Assembly: GCA_000231825.2 (NCBI GenBank)
Contig: JH720293.1
Coordinates: forward strand, 186,001 to 250,000
Length of the DNA stretch: 64,000 nt
Source of the DNA: Tetrahymena elliotti 4EA
Taxonomy: Eukaryota; Ciliophora; Oligohymenophorea; Hymenostomatida; Tetrahymenidae
Direction: 5' to 3'
In this document: positions 1-12,230 of the stretch, in pieces
Numbering within the stretch: position 1 is the first letter of the stretch
Layout: each line of letters opens with the position of its first letter
Position numbers and translations under genes: made by a program
Notes under the pieces: model-generated
What the model was told of the DNA's origin: nothing
What the model saw: only the letters and a program-made list of their open reading frames with translations
Database searches by the model: none

Positions 1-873
1 GGCTTTAAGTAGCTTAATCAGAGTTTGTTTAATTAGGAGAAATCATTGATAATTCAGTTTAGAATAGATTTTTTCTGCAAGTATTTGAAGAATCATCTCT
101 TTTTCTTATTGAATCGATATAATAATCATCTACTAAATTTGCTCCTGAACTTAAAACAGCCTATGTTTATTAATTTTGAGATGATGGTTCTCTGTAAGGG
201 CTTTGAAAAGAATTATCATTCTATATTTAATAATTAATAAGATTATTTATACTTCTACTAAATTTCAAATTGATAACAAAAAACAAATACTTACAGATAA
301 AAAACTGATGACATCTAATTATCTTTTCCTTAACTTTTAATTCTCTAGTTAAAGTTTTTTATTTTCATTAAGTAAACTTTTAACTTTATTTGAGTACTGA
401 AAGCATCCTTGATTTTCTAAGAATTTAATAAGTCCAGTTATTGATCCCTCTATATCTTAATCCTATTGTGCATAATTTAATTATAAATATTTTGTTACAG
501 ATGAAAAAATAAAAATAATTACTCTATAAGTTTTGTCATTTGTAGTTTGCAAGTCATCTTAGACATCTTGATAAGGACATTGCATGCTTAGACTTCTTTA
601 ATTTTTTTATTGATTTTCAACATATATTTCATTGTTTGGGATACTGATATTATAATTATTCTACTCCATATTAGCATTTTAGTAATTGAGATTTTGCTTC
701 ACATAATTTTTATTTGAAAATTATGAAAACTATCTCCTTTTAGCATCAGATTGATGATTTAACTAAAAGAAGTTAGAGTAAGGGGATTCGTATTCTAAAT
801 TTTATGGAAATAATTTTAATTTATCTCATAAATATGGAAATAAAATACCTTTTGATCTAATCTTTGATTGCAT
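1..873 (-). CDS. Gln/Asn-rich protein of unknown function, N-terminal part (C-terminus beyond the window)
   Basis: I do not recognise this gene. Exons read 873-849, 794-295 and 220 to beyond position 1. Two AT-rich GT...AG introns (795-848, 54 bp; 221-294, 74 bp) keep the frame open with TAA/TAG as Gln. It starts MQSKIRSK. The first 150 residues are rich in Asn, Gln, Ser and Tyr. A more ordered stretch with a hydrophobic strand (YRVIIFIFSS) follows, then a Leu/Lys/Glu-rich segment that looks like a short coiled coil (KVKSLLNENKKLQLENQKLR) just before intron 2. The rest is Ser/Asn/Gln-rich low complexity. There is no signal peptide or membrane segment. The start is the first ATG in a tiny 25-nt exon; a downstream ATG in exon 2 is possible. 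The gene is truncated by the window edge, not broken. Confidence 0.7.
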
Positions 874-1769
874 TTTGCAGATTTTTAATTTTTTTTGTCA
901 ATATTTAAATATCAATAAAATTTAATAAGATTTTAAACAGCTAGCTTTTATGACCAAGAAATTTAAATGAAACAAACATTCATAAAATTTTCAAATTTTA
1001 ACATTGTTTATTCTATTAATTCATAAGAATTTTATGGATTATTTTTAATCAAAAATTTAAATGTTCAATATCCTTTTAAATATCTTTTTTTCCCTTATGA
1101 AATAAAAAATAGTTTAAATTGAAATTATAATAATTTTATTATATGAAATTTAGAATTCTAAATTAAATTAAAATATTTTTCCATCTTTTAATAATTTAAT
1201 TTAGATTCTGATGATAAAACAATCATTCAAAATTATCTTTCAAAAAAATTTGAGAAAATCTAGTTGTTTGAGTATAAAATATAAACTAATCAACCACAAT
1301 TACATAAAAAATTTAAATGTGCATTTTAAGTATATCTTTTGAATTGAATATTGATAATAAAAGTATTTTGATATTTGACAAACAATTCTAACTTTTTTTC
1401 TAGTTTTTAAGGAAAACTTATTCGACTAAAAGAAAAAGTAGTCATATGTTATATTTACAAAAAAATGTAGGCTTCTAAGATAGTATATTCTATTTATAAA
1501 ACTCATCTTTTGTTTAAAATATGTAATGTTCATTCAAATACCTTTTTAAATTAAATTACATGGATAATTTAATTGAGAAAAAAAAGAATTATTTTTTAAA
1601 TTGCTGCAGTTTAAATTATTCTATTTCGATTGTCTTCTCTTCTGAATTGAAGCTGCTAATATTTTTTTAAATGTTATTTTTGAAATTAACAATAAATAAA
1701 AATAGTATTTATGATTTGCTTTATCTAAAACACATACAATATTAATATAATAAAATAATATGGATTCAT
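874..1769. other. Intergenic, no gene seen
   Basis: About 0.9 kb of very AT-rich DNA between two minus-strand genes. It contains the 3' flank of the 374-residue gene and the promoter side of the gene running off the left edge. Frames on both strands are broken by TGA or are homopolymeric. Confidence 0.6.
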
Positions 1770-2894
1770 TCAATTATATTTCTTGGTTAATTTTTAATCT
1801 TAATCATTATCAAAACTTTCGTCATAACTATTGTATGCAATATCTCTTTAATCATTGTAATTAACTTTGCTTTGATTATTTGTTTCTTTACTTTGTTATT
1901 ATCTCACCAGTTTTGTTTGATTCTCATAGGGTTTGCTATTCATGTTGTTTCTAATTTATTCAAAATTTTAAGTTTATTAAAAATCTTCTCTATATTTTTA
2001 TGATCTATTAGCTGATCTATTATTATCATAATTTTTACTATTAGAATTTTCTGATTTGAAGTTATTGCTATCATATTTTTCATTAATAAAATCATATTTT
2101 GAAATAAGGTTATTAAGAGATTCTTCATCAATTATTTCACTTTCTTTTTCTTCATTTAAAGAATAATCTAAGCCTGGATTCATTTAATCTTCTTCAATGT
2201 CACCAGAAGAGTCTTGCTACTATGATTTACCATAATATTATCTTGAATTATTTTCTTAGTATCTCTAGTTAGATTTATTTTTGTTCTTTTGTTTGTATCT
2301 TTTCATCAGGTATGTTATCATAGAATATATTGAATTGAAGGATTAATTTATACGTTTTTAGCATGCCTATACTAATTTCATTTTATTTCTTTTATTGGGG
2401 TCAAAATGTTTTTTAAAAAACTCAGTTATATATTGTTTATCTTTAGGAGATAAAATATTATACTTAGAGCTGAAACCTTAGCTATCTTCGTCATCATCAT
2501 TTGAGTTTGAAGAAATTTCATCACTTTTCTAGTTGAAATCGGAATCACTATCCATATTTTTTTATTTTTTCAATTATTGCATTTTGTAGTAACTTTCTAA
2601 ATTTTATTTTGACTGGTTATTGATAGTAGGTTAGTAATTATTAGAAACATTTTTAGAGGAGACATCTTTTAACTGAGTTCCTTCAGATTGAGCTTGGTTA
2701 AGAGCTTTTAAATCACTTTTTGAATTAAGTTATTAAATTTAATCCTCAATGTTTTGTTAAAATTAAGCTACAGCTTCCTTTAACGATAATATATCGATAC
2801 TATTTTCTGTTAGCTAAATCTATTTAAGGATAGAATTCTCAAGAGATGATAAGATTTATTTTAAGGGTAAGTTTAACTTAATATCTACTTCCAT
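1770..2894 (-). CDS. Intronless 374-residue Asn/Gln-rich protein with predicted N-terminal coiled coil
   Basis: I do not recognise the family. It is a single open frame from ATG (2894) to TGA (1770-1772) with many in-frame TAA/TAG codons. Residues 1 to about 65 form an amphipathic helix-rich region (Leu/Ile heptads, no Pro) that looks like a coiled coil. Next comes an acidic Ser/Asp patch (DSDSDFNQKSDE, then SNSNDDDEDS) and a compact basic segment (KDKQYITEFFKKHF, then DPNKRNKMKLV) that could be a small folded domain. The C-terminal 200 residues are Asn/Ser/Asp/Gln-rich and probably disordered. There is no signal peptide or membrane span. Ciliate proteomes carry many such proteins. The gene call is secure because a 1,125-nt frame without TGA is unlikely by chance; the function is unknown. 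Confidence 0.72.
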
Positions 2895-3964
2895 GACTTT
2901 TAAAATTTTATTGAAAATTTTTAAATTAAATATTTATGAAACTTTAATATTTTTTTGAGAATATAATATTGAGATAATTCTAATAATTTTCCAATCCAAG
3001 TTATTTTTTATTTTTTACAAATATTTAGAAACAATTTTTTTTAAATTTAAAATTTTGAGTAAAATATTAGAATAAATTATTTATATTTTGTGTTAAAAAA
3101 TTAAATTAAAATTTTAATTTTGAAAAACTCATTTTTAGAAATTTGTTAGAATACTTTTTTGATTTTTCAAAAACTAATCTCGGTTATTTACAAATTAAAA
3201 TTTCAAACATCTTTTAAAAATTTGAGAATAAAAATATTTACTTTTATAAAATTTATGGAACTCATTTACTTTCACTTTGAATTTTGAAAAGAAAGAAATA
3301 TTTTTATTTTGATTTACTTAAAACTTAAAGTTGTTTAAATTGACCAATAAAATCTACATTTGAAAATAAATTAGAGTGTTTTTTTTGAAATTTAGAATGT
3401 AAATAAGTTATTTGATGAATTAATTGTCTTTTCAAAAAATTTAATGATTTTTGAACAAAAAAGAAGAAAATTAAGTGAATTATTTGTATTGAAAGAGGGA
3501 AGAAATTTGAAATACAATTAAAGTCTTGTTTACAAATATATGTTAGCTATGTTATTTTTATCTATCGATTAGACAAATATTGCTGTTTGAATCTTTGCTA
3601 TTTATTTACCAAAGTTTATTTTTGATAAAAAATAAAATGATCATTTGCTACGTTATGATGCTTGATATAATATAATAAATCTTTTTAAAAATAACGAAAG
3701 GGGAAAATATTACTTTAAATAGCATTGTAAAAACACTTAGCTTTTTTCAATAAAAATCATCTATTAAATCATTATTTATATATTGATTGATAAAATTAAG
3801 GGAAATAGGATAACTACAAAGCACTATTCAAAGAAAATTTATCCTTCATATTATAAAAAGGGAATAATCTAAATCTTCTGTTAAAATTTAAATACACTCA
3901 ATTATAGATATTGTTGCCATAGCAGTAATGAAGTAAAATTAGCCTTAAGTTAAAAAAGTGTCTA
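2895..3964. other. Intergenic, divergent promoter region
   Basis: About 1.1 kb of AT-rich sequence between the divergently transcribed 374-residue gene (-) and the TMEM39-like gene (+). It presumably holds both promoters. I see no reading frame, structured RNA or obvious repeat beyond A/T runs. Confidence 0.5.
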
Positions 3965-5637
3965 ATGGGTAGACGTAAGCTTAAAACAATCTTTAGTTAG
4001 AATAAGTAAATGATATAATGGATAGAATTTCATCAACAATTAAGGATAAAATCAACACTGAAGCAATTTATTATACGATTTGCATAATCAGCACAATCAC
4101 ATAATACTTTAGCATATATAAGCTAGTAAGCAATTATATTATTTATGTTCATTTTTAAAACGCTATTTACAAAAACTGTGATTACAGTTGTAGATGAGGG
4201 AATGCTTGTCATCTCATTAAGATGGGTGATATAAATCTCCTTGTATGCTAATATTTATTTTCCAGCATATAATCTTTATTTATATTAATAGAATGTTTAC
4301 ATCTTCAACTTCAAGCTCTTCTTTTACTCAATACTTGTCATGACTCGTAGATTTATAAGCAGAATTATTAAAGCTAGAGAAGCTTCTGATCCATTAAAGC
4401 TAAGACCTTCAACTTCGATTTTTATAGTAATTCATGCAGCAATCATATTCAACATCTTATATCTTTGCATACGATTGTGGCAAGAGACATATTCTTACAC
4501 ATCTCTTATCTTTTTAGCATACTAGTAATTTATTGTTTTCCTTTCAAAAATTTCTAAATTCACACATTCTGAATATATGTTCTCTTGTTGTTTGTGTTTG
4601 TTTCAATTTGGATTTCATCAGATATGCTAAAAACGTGTATAAAGAGAAACAAATAGAAATAAATAGAGTCTACCAATTTAGTCTTGGAAAACACATCCAA
4701 AATATGAAAATTATGAATCAAAAATTGAAATAAAATTCAATATTTTATATGAAAACTTTTGTGAACAATACAAATTACTTATTCTAATTTAATTTTGTAT
4801 AAGTAAGTCATCTGATATATTTTAAATATGGGACAAGTGTTACAGAATAAGAACATCAATTTGGTTTTAATCATGATCTTAATTTCTACTTTAAAGGTAA
4901 ATAATTTATTTAAAAATATGTGTTATAAAGTGTATTAAAATATAATTATTTATAAAGTCATTGCTATTAAATTGAGTGAAATTATATATTTTTCATGCTT
5001 ACTCCCTTACAAGTGCTTAGATGAAGATGTTAATTATGATTACTTTACTTCTATGGTGATTGCTGCTATAACTACAATAAATTTATTGTTATTTTTTGCA
5101 ATGGAGATATTTGCAAACATTGGATTATTAAATAAGTTATAGGCAAAAAAACTAGGTTGCTGGAAATAAATTTCTGCTCAAGAAGCTAAAGCATAACAGT
5201 ATCTAAATATTTTATCTTTAAAATAAAAAAATATACACCAAAAAATTATAAAATAGGAATTATTATGAATGGAAAGAAAATCAACCTTACAAAAGAAATG
5301 TAGTTGTTAGCTTTTAAGATAAATGGTATAGATCAATAGGAAAAACTAATCTTTCCCAACCAGGCAGTTTTAAAAATACAATTTATTATGTAAAATTTTT
5401 AGAAACAAATTTGATTGATTTTTAAAAGACACTTTTTTTTAAAAGCTAATTTTTCACAAGGTAAAGAAATCAAGAAAAGCTTTAATTATTTTTTCAGGAT
5501 TTTTAATGGTATTTTAAGATTTTATGATTCTTAAAACTAAAACTCCAGTGACCTATGCTCTAACATTGATTTAGACTTTAATTGTTTCAGGTTTTCTAAT
5601 TATGTAAAACAGAAAGTTATCTCAAAATTTCAATTGA
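3965..5637 (+). CDS. TMEM39-family multi-pass ER membrane protein
   Basis: Six exons (3965-4802, 4846-4896, 4958-5198, 5257-5366, 5446-5460, 5498-5637) give 464 residues, close to the ~490 of animal TMEM39. Family-like features are a SLRWV-type first membrane block, the basic loop VMTRRFISRIIKAREASDP, a cytosolic central region, then two hydrophobic helices (IIYFSCLLPYKC and AAITTINLLLFFAMEIF). A LGCWK motif, a globular stretch (NVVVSF...WYRSIGKTN) and a final pair of helices (MVFQDFMIL, YALTLIQTLIVSGFLIM) complete it. The family sits in ER membranes and is linked to secretory transport and autophagy regulation in animals. Exon 5 is only 15 nt. The alternative of skipping it keeps the frame, but including it keeps the family's spacing better. 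The start is the first ATG of an uninterrupted 838-nt exon. Confidence 0.72.
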
Positions 5638-6363
5638 ATTTTTATAAAAAATTATATATATATAAAAAATTATTTATATACAAAAGTATTATTTATATCT
5701 TTAAATAATGAAATTTTATTCAAATATCTAATGCTATTTTTAAAATATTTTGCATTTTTCAGTTATTTTTAGTATTTTTTATTGGTTAAAATAAATGGAA
5801 ATTATATTAAAATTAAATGTATTAAAATCAAAAATTATGTTTGACTTTTACTATTTTGATAATTTCAATGTACCTTAATTAAAAAATCAAAGCAAATGTA
5901 AGTTATTCATTTAATAAAATCATTTTAATAGCTTTTTAGTAATTTAGCATATTAATAAATCAATAAAAAGTAAATTGTACCACTTTAAAAAAGTTTCTTT
6001 ATTTTAATTCATTTAATACTTTAATAAATAATTAATTCAATTAAAACTCATTTTTTAGACCTGAGAATTCAAAAATGATTTATTTTAAAAAAATGTTAGA
6101 ATGTTCATTATTTTTTAAAAATATTATATTCGTTTCTTTCTTATGGAAAAAAATTACAAATATTTTTTTTGTGAAACTTCATTAAATTTCCTCAACCATT
6201 GAAAATTTATTAAAAAACATTAAAATAATTTTTTTATTATAAACTATATTTTGATATTTTTTGTTAACATATTTCATAAAATAAAACTAAAAAAATGTGA
6301 ATTTTACGATTCATAATAATAATTTTTTAAGCTTGATTCAAATTTAATTTTAATATAAATTCT
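5638..6363. other. Intergenic between convergent genes
   Basis: AT-rich 3' flanks of the TMEM39-like gene (+) and the first glutamyl hydrolase (-). A TA-rich run lies at about 5642-5680. No gene seen. Confidence 0.5.
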
Positions 6364-7419
6364 TCAAGAATTGTTGGTTTTTCTAGGGATAAAAGTGATT
6401 AAATCAAAGATTTCACCTTCGATGTGTGCACTGGGGTAGTTGTAGGATAAGTGACTACTACGATCTTAAGGAGAAGCAAATGTATGGTTATTTTTTCTAG
6501 CTAGAGAAATAAAATAGTGAGAGAAATAGGCAGCAATATCTAGTGACTTCTATTAAAGGTTTGAGTTGAATCCCCATTAAAATATGGTATATTCAGGATG
6601 GAATTAGACACCTGCTATGGGGTATTTTTTAGCTTCTACAATAGAAACATATTAGAAAGCATCTTTAGCATTAATATTAGTAGAATTAGCTGAAACTCCT
6701 AGAATTTAAAAGAACTCCTTCAATGATGGATTGTATTCATAGTCTTTTTATGAGATTCCTAATTCATGTAAGTATAAAAAGGGAGACTAAGTTTCTGAAT
6801 AATCTATCCAATCGTTGTTAAAATCACGAAATAGATTAGCTGAGCTCAAGTGTTGTAAGTTAGCATTTCTTGTGTAGTTAAAATCATTTGTAATATGGTT
6901 AAGAATGGTATAGTTAAAGCCACTAACGATGTAATGTAAAAGCTAAAATCCTTAACAAATACCCCAAACTGGGAAATAGTCTCCTTTGTTATTAGCTTCG
7001 ATTGCTTTTCTCACTAAGTAAGCAGCATTTGAAGTCCATTAATTTTTACCAGTTTTTGGTTAAAATTAATCAATAGGGTTATTAATGTTAATATCATAAT
7101 CTCCACCTGTAAAGAGAATACCATTGATTTTGCTCAATAAATCATCATAGTATTCAAGTGTTTCATCAAATGGTATAATCACAGCTTAAGCACCAGACAT
7201 TTAAACCCAATCAATATTTGCGTTCAATACATATTAGAAATATTATCTTGGATACTCATCCCACCATGAAGGTTAAGCGTAAATACCAATGACAGGATTA
7301 TGGTTGACATCAGGAAGCTCATTCAATTTATTGAAAAAACGACTGCTGACAGCTGTAGTGAAAAAGCAAAAGCAGAAGATTAAAGTCAATATTGAGTACT
7401 ATTTCTTTGATGATAGCAT
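6364..7419 (-). CDS. Gamma-glutamyl hydrolase 1 (peptidase C26)
   Basis: Intronless, 351 residues, starting with a signal peptide (hydrophobic SILTLIFCFCFFTTAVS). Gamma-glutamyl hydrolase removes poly-gamma-glutamate tails from folates in lysosomes or after secretion. The class-I glutamine-amidotransferase-like fold is clear: N-terminal PVIGIYAQPS, GILFTGGDYDI, the nucleophile elbow VWGICQGFQ with the catalytic Cys at about residue 155, and AGVQFHPEY with the catalytic His at about residue 274. Length and order match the eukaryotic family (about 320-350 residues). A second copy lies at 13142-14206. TAA/TAG glutamines occur throughout, including inside the nucleophile elbow, which confirms the code. 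Family assignment is firm; location is inferred from the signal peptide. Confidence 0.93.
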
Positions 7420-8038
7420 TTTTAAATTAAATTTGATATTTTTTACAAAGTAAATTATTATATATCAGTCAAATAATTTGCAAATGCTCTTTCTAAAACC
7501 AAGTTTTTATATTGTATTTTTTTATTTATTATTCTTTCTATTTTCTTTGATAGGATGTTTGAAATAATTAATAATTTTGCATAAAGACATAATACTCAAA
7601 GGTTTTAGCTTGCTTTAGTCTTTCATTACAAAACTCTAAAAGATAATGACTTAACGTAAATATAATATTTAAACTTTCTACAAGATTTAGTGAATACTTA
7701 TTGCTAAAGCTAAAAAAATGGAATAATTTAGTAATCTTTAAACAGATGAAAATGTGTATAAGAGAGTTAAAGAAATTAATCTTTTATAAGTATTTATTTT
7801 GGAGAACAAATCGAGAAAAAAGAATAATCAAAGAAAATACGTAAATATTCCTCTTTCTATTAAATAATAAAGGATTAAGCCAAACCTGATTTTTGAAAAT
7901 CTCTTTATTAAAACTTTATTTAATAACAAATACGTACTATGATTATTTTTTAGAGTTTGGTTTTAGGTATTTTTGTATACTATTTTATTTATATAAACTT
8001 TAAAAAATTTTAAAACAAATAAAAATTTATCACAATAA
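7420..8038. other. Intergenic, no gene seen
   Basis: About 0.6 kb of AT-rich DNA holding the promoter side of glutamyl hydrolase 1 and the 3' flank of the cathepsin gene. No frame worth calling. Confidence 0.5.
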
Positions 8039-9997
8039 TCATTGTAAATCAACTACACCCCAAGAGCAACCTTATTCTATTCCTAAGTTATCTTTGTGCA
8101 TTTTAATTCTAAAGAATCCATTTTCTCCCCAATAAGTTCCCCAAGAATTTCTTACAATCCAATATTCCTCTCCTTCAAGAGTCTTACCCCATCCTACTAC
8201 AGAAACAAAATGGTTGGGGATAGGAATTTTAACTTTTTCGCTGTAAATACCACCTGTATAATTGTTTTCTAAATTATCAGTGGCATCAATAGTGCAAGAA
8301 ATAGGTCCTCTTGAATAAATTTCACTTTTCATTTATTGTACACCTGAAATATGGCCAAATTTACTAACTTTCCACTTCTTATAAGGATAATTTGTTTGAG
8401 TTGGGCAAATAGAAGAAATATCTGTAGAGTTACTAATAGGAGCAGAAGGAAGTTCACATGAAATACATTATTATCTGGCACTACAAATTGGTAACCATTA
8501 GTCCTTTGCTTAGTAAGGCATACAAGAATCTTCAACAACACCAACTTAAGAAATGAAATAATAAGTTAATAAAGAAACTCCTCCTGTTGAGCAAGATCCA
8601 CCAAAGTGACAATTTATGATCATTTAATTAGAAAGAATTACATCAGGTAAATCAGTTCTGTTACGTTAGATTTTAATTCTATCTTACAAGCTGCTTGTGA
8701 CAGCAAACGACCAACATCCACCACAATATTATGGATTATGTTAGTTTCTTAACTATGTTAAATAATTAACCCCATTTACATTAGCCCAAGTAAAATTAGA
8801 AGGAAGAGTGTTTTAATCTAATTCTATACTATCACTAAAATATTAAGCAATAGATTCAATCAAAGGTTAGTATTGCTAATAAGTATTTTAGAAGACATTC
8901 TTCAATTCATCTTTAGCTTATTAAATTATTTCTTATTCAGATTCATATTTTATTCCTTCATAATCTTCATAAATAATTTCTTCTTGTTTTTAAGAATTAG
9001 TTGAGTTTTCGCTGAAAAAAGATGTGTTATTTCTTATTTATTAAGTCCATGTATCTTTAATTCTTCCATAGGAGCAATCACTTTCAATATTTAGAGCATT
9101 TTTGCCTCTTACAATTTTAATGAAACCATTTTCTCCCCAAAATGTTCCTAAAGAGTTTCTGGCTATCCAATATTTAGTCTAGTTCTCATCTTAGCCCCAT
9201 CCAACAATGCTTAAAGAATGAGTAATTTATACAGGAGAATCTTATGGATTGAGAATTCCACCTCTGTATTTCCTGAATTCTTCAGTAGAGTTAATTACAC
9301 AAGAAATAGGTCCATGATTGAATATTTCTTATTTCATATTTTCTTCACCTTAAACTTCACCCCAATTTTCTAGAGAATAAATGTAAGCATCATCTCTAGC
9401 TTTACAGCCTACTTTTGGCCAGCATTCCATACAAACTGTAATAGCACTTATATTTTTAATAAATTATTTTAAAATAGTAAATAATAATATTATTAAGATT
9501 TTTAATAATGTTTCTATAGTTTATTTTTGAAATGTTAAAAAAAAATAATATAACAAATAATACCTGCATTAATATCCATCTCTAAAATCTCTTCCAGTAT
9601 AAGGAGAACATGTTTCGTCTGTAATATTGTTTCTCAAAATGTATTCATAAGCAGTTTATGGAGATCCTCCACGACAACCATTACTCTGATCATTACATGA
9701 AATCAAAACTTAAGGAGAAATAATAATATCAGGAGCTGCATTTTATCTTTTTATTTTTATTCTATCATTTAAAGAGGAAGCAACAGAAAAAGCCCATCCT
9801 GAATCGCATAATCTGGGAGCTAGCTAGTTTCTAACATAAGTCAAATAGTTAACACCATCAACATTTTCCCAAGTAAATTGAGAAGGAAGCTCTGATTACA
9901 ATAAATCCTAAGCGAATTGTTGAGCTTTGCCTTCTATGGAGTTTATACTAATTGCAAGAATAATAGCAATTATAAAGATTTTTGATCTAGATTTCAT
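8039..9997 (-). CDS. Double-domain cathepsin X/Z-like protease, first module catalytically dead
   Basis: Two exons (9997-9564, 9446-8039; intron 117 bp) encode 613 residues: a signal peptide ([15 protein letters not shown]) and two tandem papain-fold modules joined by a Gln/Glu-rich linker. Both resemble cathepsin X/Z ([44 protein letters not shown]). Module 2 has [10 protein letters not shown] with the catalytic Cys at residue 389, the active-site His in [11 protein letters not shown] and Asn in VRNSWG, so it should be active. Module 1 has [10 protein letters not shown]: the nucleophile is Gly (residue 67) and the oxyanion-hole Gln is Arg, while His and Asn positions remain. A conventional long propeptide is not evident. 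It is likely lysosomal or secreted. The acceptor at 9447 was chosen because the later CAG would break the frame. Confidence 0.92.
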
Positions 9998-10940
9998 TAC
10001 TTTTCAAAAAATTAATCTTTTATTAATTTAATAAATCTTTATCAAAATTTAGTTCAATCTTTCAAGTATTTGTTTGTTTTTTTGTTTGAAAAAATGTTAA
10101 TTATTTTTTCATTTTATCAACTAGTAGCCAAATTTAGTAAATTGAAATCTGAAATACTCTACATCTTTTCTTTTCAATTGTCTAATGTTTACAGTTGTTA
10201 AAATTAGTAAATTTATTATTAAAGAAGCATAGTATGCTTAGTAAATTCTAATAAATCCTAAAAAAGTTTTATTTTTACTAAAATTATCAAGCATTCTTTA
10301 AATACAACCATAATATTTATGCTTAAAAAACTTATAGATTTAAGTAGGAATTGCAGTGAATTTCTATTAATCCTTGGATACATATTGATGAAAAATCGAA
10401 ATATAATCTAATGTAAACTGCAAATAAAAAAGTTAATGATACAAAATTACTTTTATTTTCAGCTGAAATTAAAAAGATGAAATCTTCGTCTTCCTTTTAA
10501 AATAAGAGATATCCAAATCTTTATCTCAAAAAACATTAATTTACACATATATTAAAAACTTAAGTAGCAATTCAATTTCTTAAAAAATCTATTTTTAATT
10601 ATTTTAGATTTTAAAATCTCATTTAATATATTTATGTTTAATTTAAAGCAAGGAAGATACTTTAAAAATTTCATTTATTTCAAAATTAAAATTAAGATCT
10701 TTCTTATTTGAGGTATAAAAATTCAAAATAAAAATAATAAATTAACTTAAAGAATGTTATAAATATCAATAAATAATCATTTTTAATTTGCATATTTACC
10801 TAAGATAAAAATTATTTCGATTGTTAAAATAGATAAGAAGAAATACTTATTACTAAACTATCAAGAAAAAATAGAATTTATTTTACAAAAATAAAAAGTG
10901 AATGCAAAAAATAAAAATTTAAATAGCATTTTTATTTTTG
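9998..10940. other. Intergenic, no gene seen
   Basis: About 0.94 kb, very AT-rich, between two minus-strand genes. I find no frame, RNA gene or repeat beyond poly-A/T runs. Confidence 0.5.
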
Positions 10941-12230
10941 TCAGTCTGAAAAATATATCTAAAAATTCTAAAATTAATTATGTTAATCTCTTTTTAGAAC
11001 AAAAGGGACTAAGTCTAAGATATTATAAAGCAAACCAACTTTAACAAATCCTAGATCTAATGTTCCTCCAACACTCACTACAGCTTTACAGTTATTAGAA
11101 AAGAACATTTAGAGATGTCTAATTTGTTGTAAATCAAATCTCTTGAGTTACAATGAAGAGTATAACTAGATAAAAGGATCAATGTTAGGTATAGATTTTA
11201 TCATTTCTAATTTTGTAGTATTTTATACAAGATGGTTCAGGCCTGAGTTTTCAGGGTCATATTGACTGTTGATATACCCAGGCTGATAGTTAACAGAAAA
11301 TTACTCGTTTTTGATTATATCTTTATAATTAATAATATAACCTTTTGAAAAGTTATTTAAAAAGTTAAAGTAAAGTTGATTTTCTCTTCCTAATTAGTAT
11401 GTCAACAGTTTCTAGAAATTGTTGAATTAGACTGACTTAAGAAAGAATGATTTTCTGTTGACATCAAAAGCAAAAGTTTATTTTAGTCTTAAGCTGCTAC
11501 TCCAATCAAGCCCTGATTATTTGCTTAAAATTGATTTTCTATTAATGTGAAGTAACATACTCTATCTATCCAATCCTCGACGTTCATTAATATACAATTT
11601 AGCTCCAGCTGAGAATATCCATTATTCAGGCTCATCTAAACTTGAAAATTTAATTTAATATAAATATTCTTATTATTCTTCATCTAATTATTAGTGTCTT
11701 GCTTTAAATTAAATATTATTAACGTTTTTAAGAGGAGGTTAATCAGGAGAAAAATAATTCATTTTTAAACAGAGTTCATTATTTACAGGATCATTAATTC
11801 CAGCCCAACCATACAAATTTAACTTATCTCCACTATCAATAAAATTATTAACGCCAAGGATACCACTTAAGCCTAATTTCTTTTTTTCCTTTTTAGATAA
11901 AAATCCTAAATCTTTAAAAAATACTAACTTCCCTTTATTATAGTAATCTTCATCAAACTTTATCTATATCTAATTAACTAACTGCTTCAAAGGATTAGTT
12001 TACAAATATTTATCTTGCTGATATCTCTAGTCATTTATCTAATTTTTTAAATCTTCAAAACTACCTTAGAATAAACTAATATCTAATTTTTTATCAAAAT
12101 GTTATTTCCACAATTGGCGCTTTTATTGATTTAGAGATATTCCAAATTATTTCAATAAGCTTTTTTTATCTTATATGTGATAATTTACTCTATCCCATAT
12201 TGATTCATCTTATTTCTCAAAATGATCCAT
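10941..12230 (-). CDS. 429-residue beta-strand-rich protein, possibly an Omp85/Sam50-like outer-membrane barrel
   Basis: Single uninterrupted frame from ATG (12230) to TGA (10941). The N-terminal ~130 residues are charged and helical. A sharp change follows to alternating hydrophobic/polar strands with many Gly and aromatic residues (LSGILGVNNFIDSGDKLNLYG, WIFSAGAKLYINERRG, SSLRLKQTFAFDVNRKSFFL), ending in VVSVGGTLDLGFVKVGLLYN. This order, small N-terminal domain then many amphipathic strands with a final Gly-rich strand, resembles mitochondrial Sam50/Omp85 in length and shape, but I could not match diagnostic residues. That identity is inference only. There is no N-terminal signal peptide and no long hydrophobic helix, which fits a mitochondrial outer-membrane barrel but does not prove one. 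Confidence 0.7.

Noticed and set aside
4533..4733. Separate short hydrophobic ORF within the TMEM39-like gene
   Set aside because: The uninterrupted 838-nt exon in the other frame continues across it and agrees in phase with all later exons.
5642..5685. TA-rich run downstream of the TMEM39-like gene as a possible element
   Set aside because: Such runs are common in this AT-rich DNA and show no structure beyond composition.
8072..8544. Two separate small protease-fragment ORFs
   Set aside because: Both belong to the second papain module of one 613-residue gene (one in frame, one out of frame); splitting comes from reading TAA/TAG as stop.
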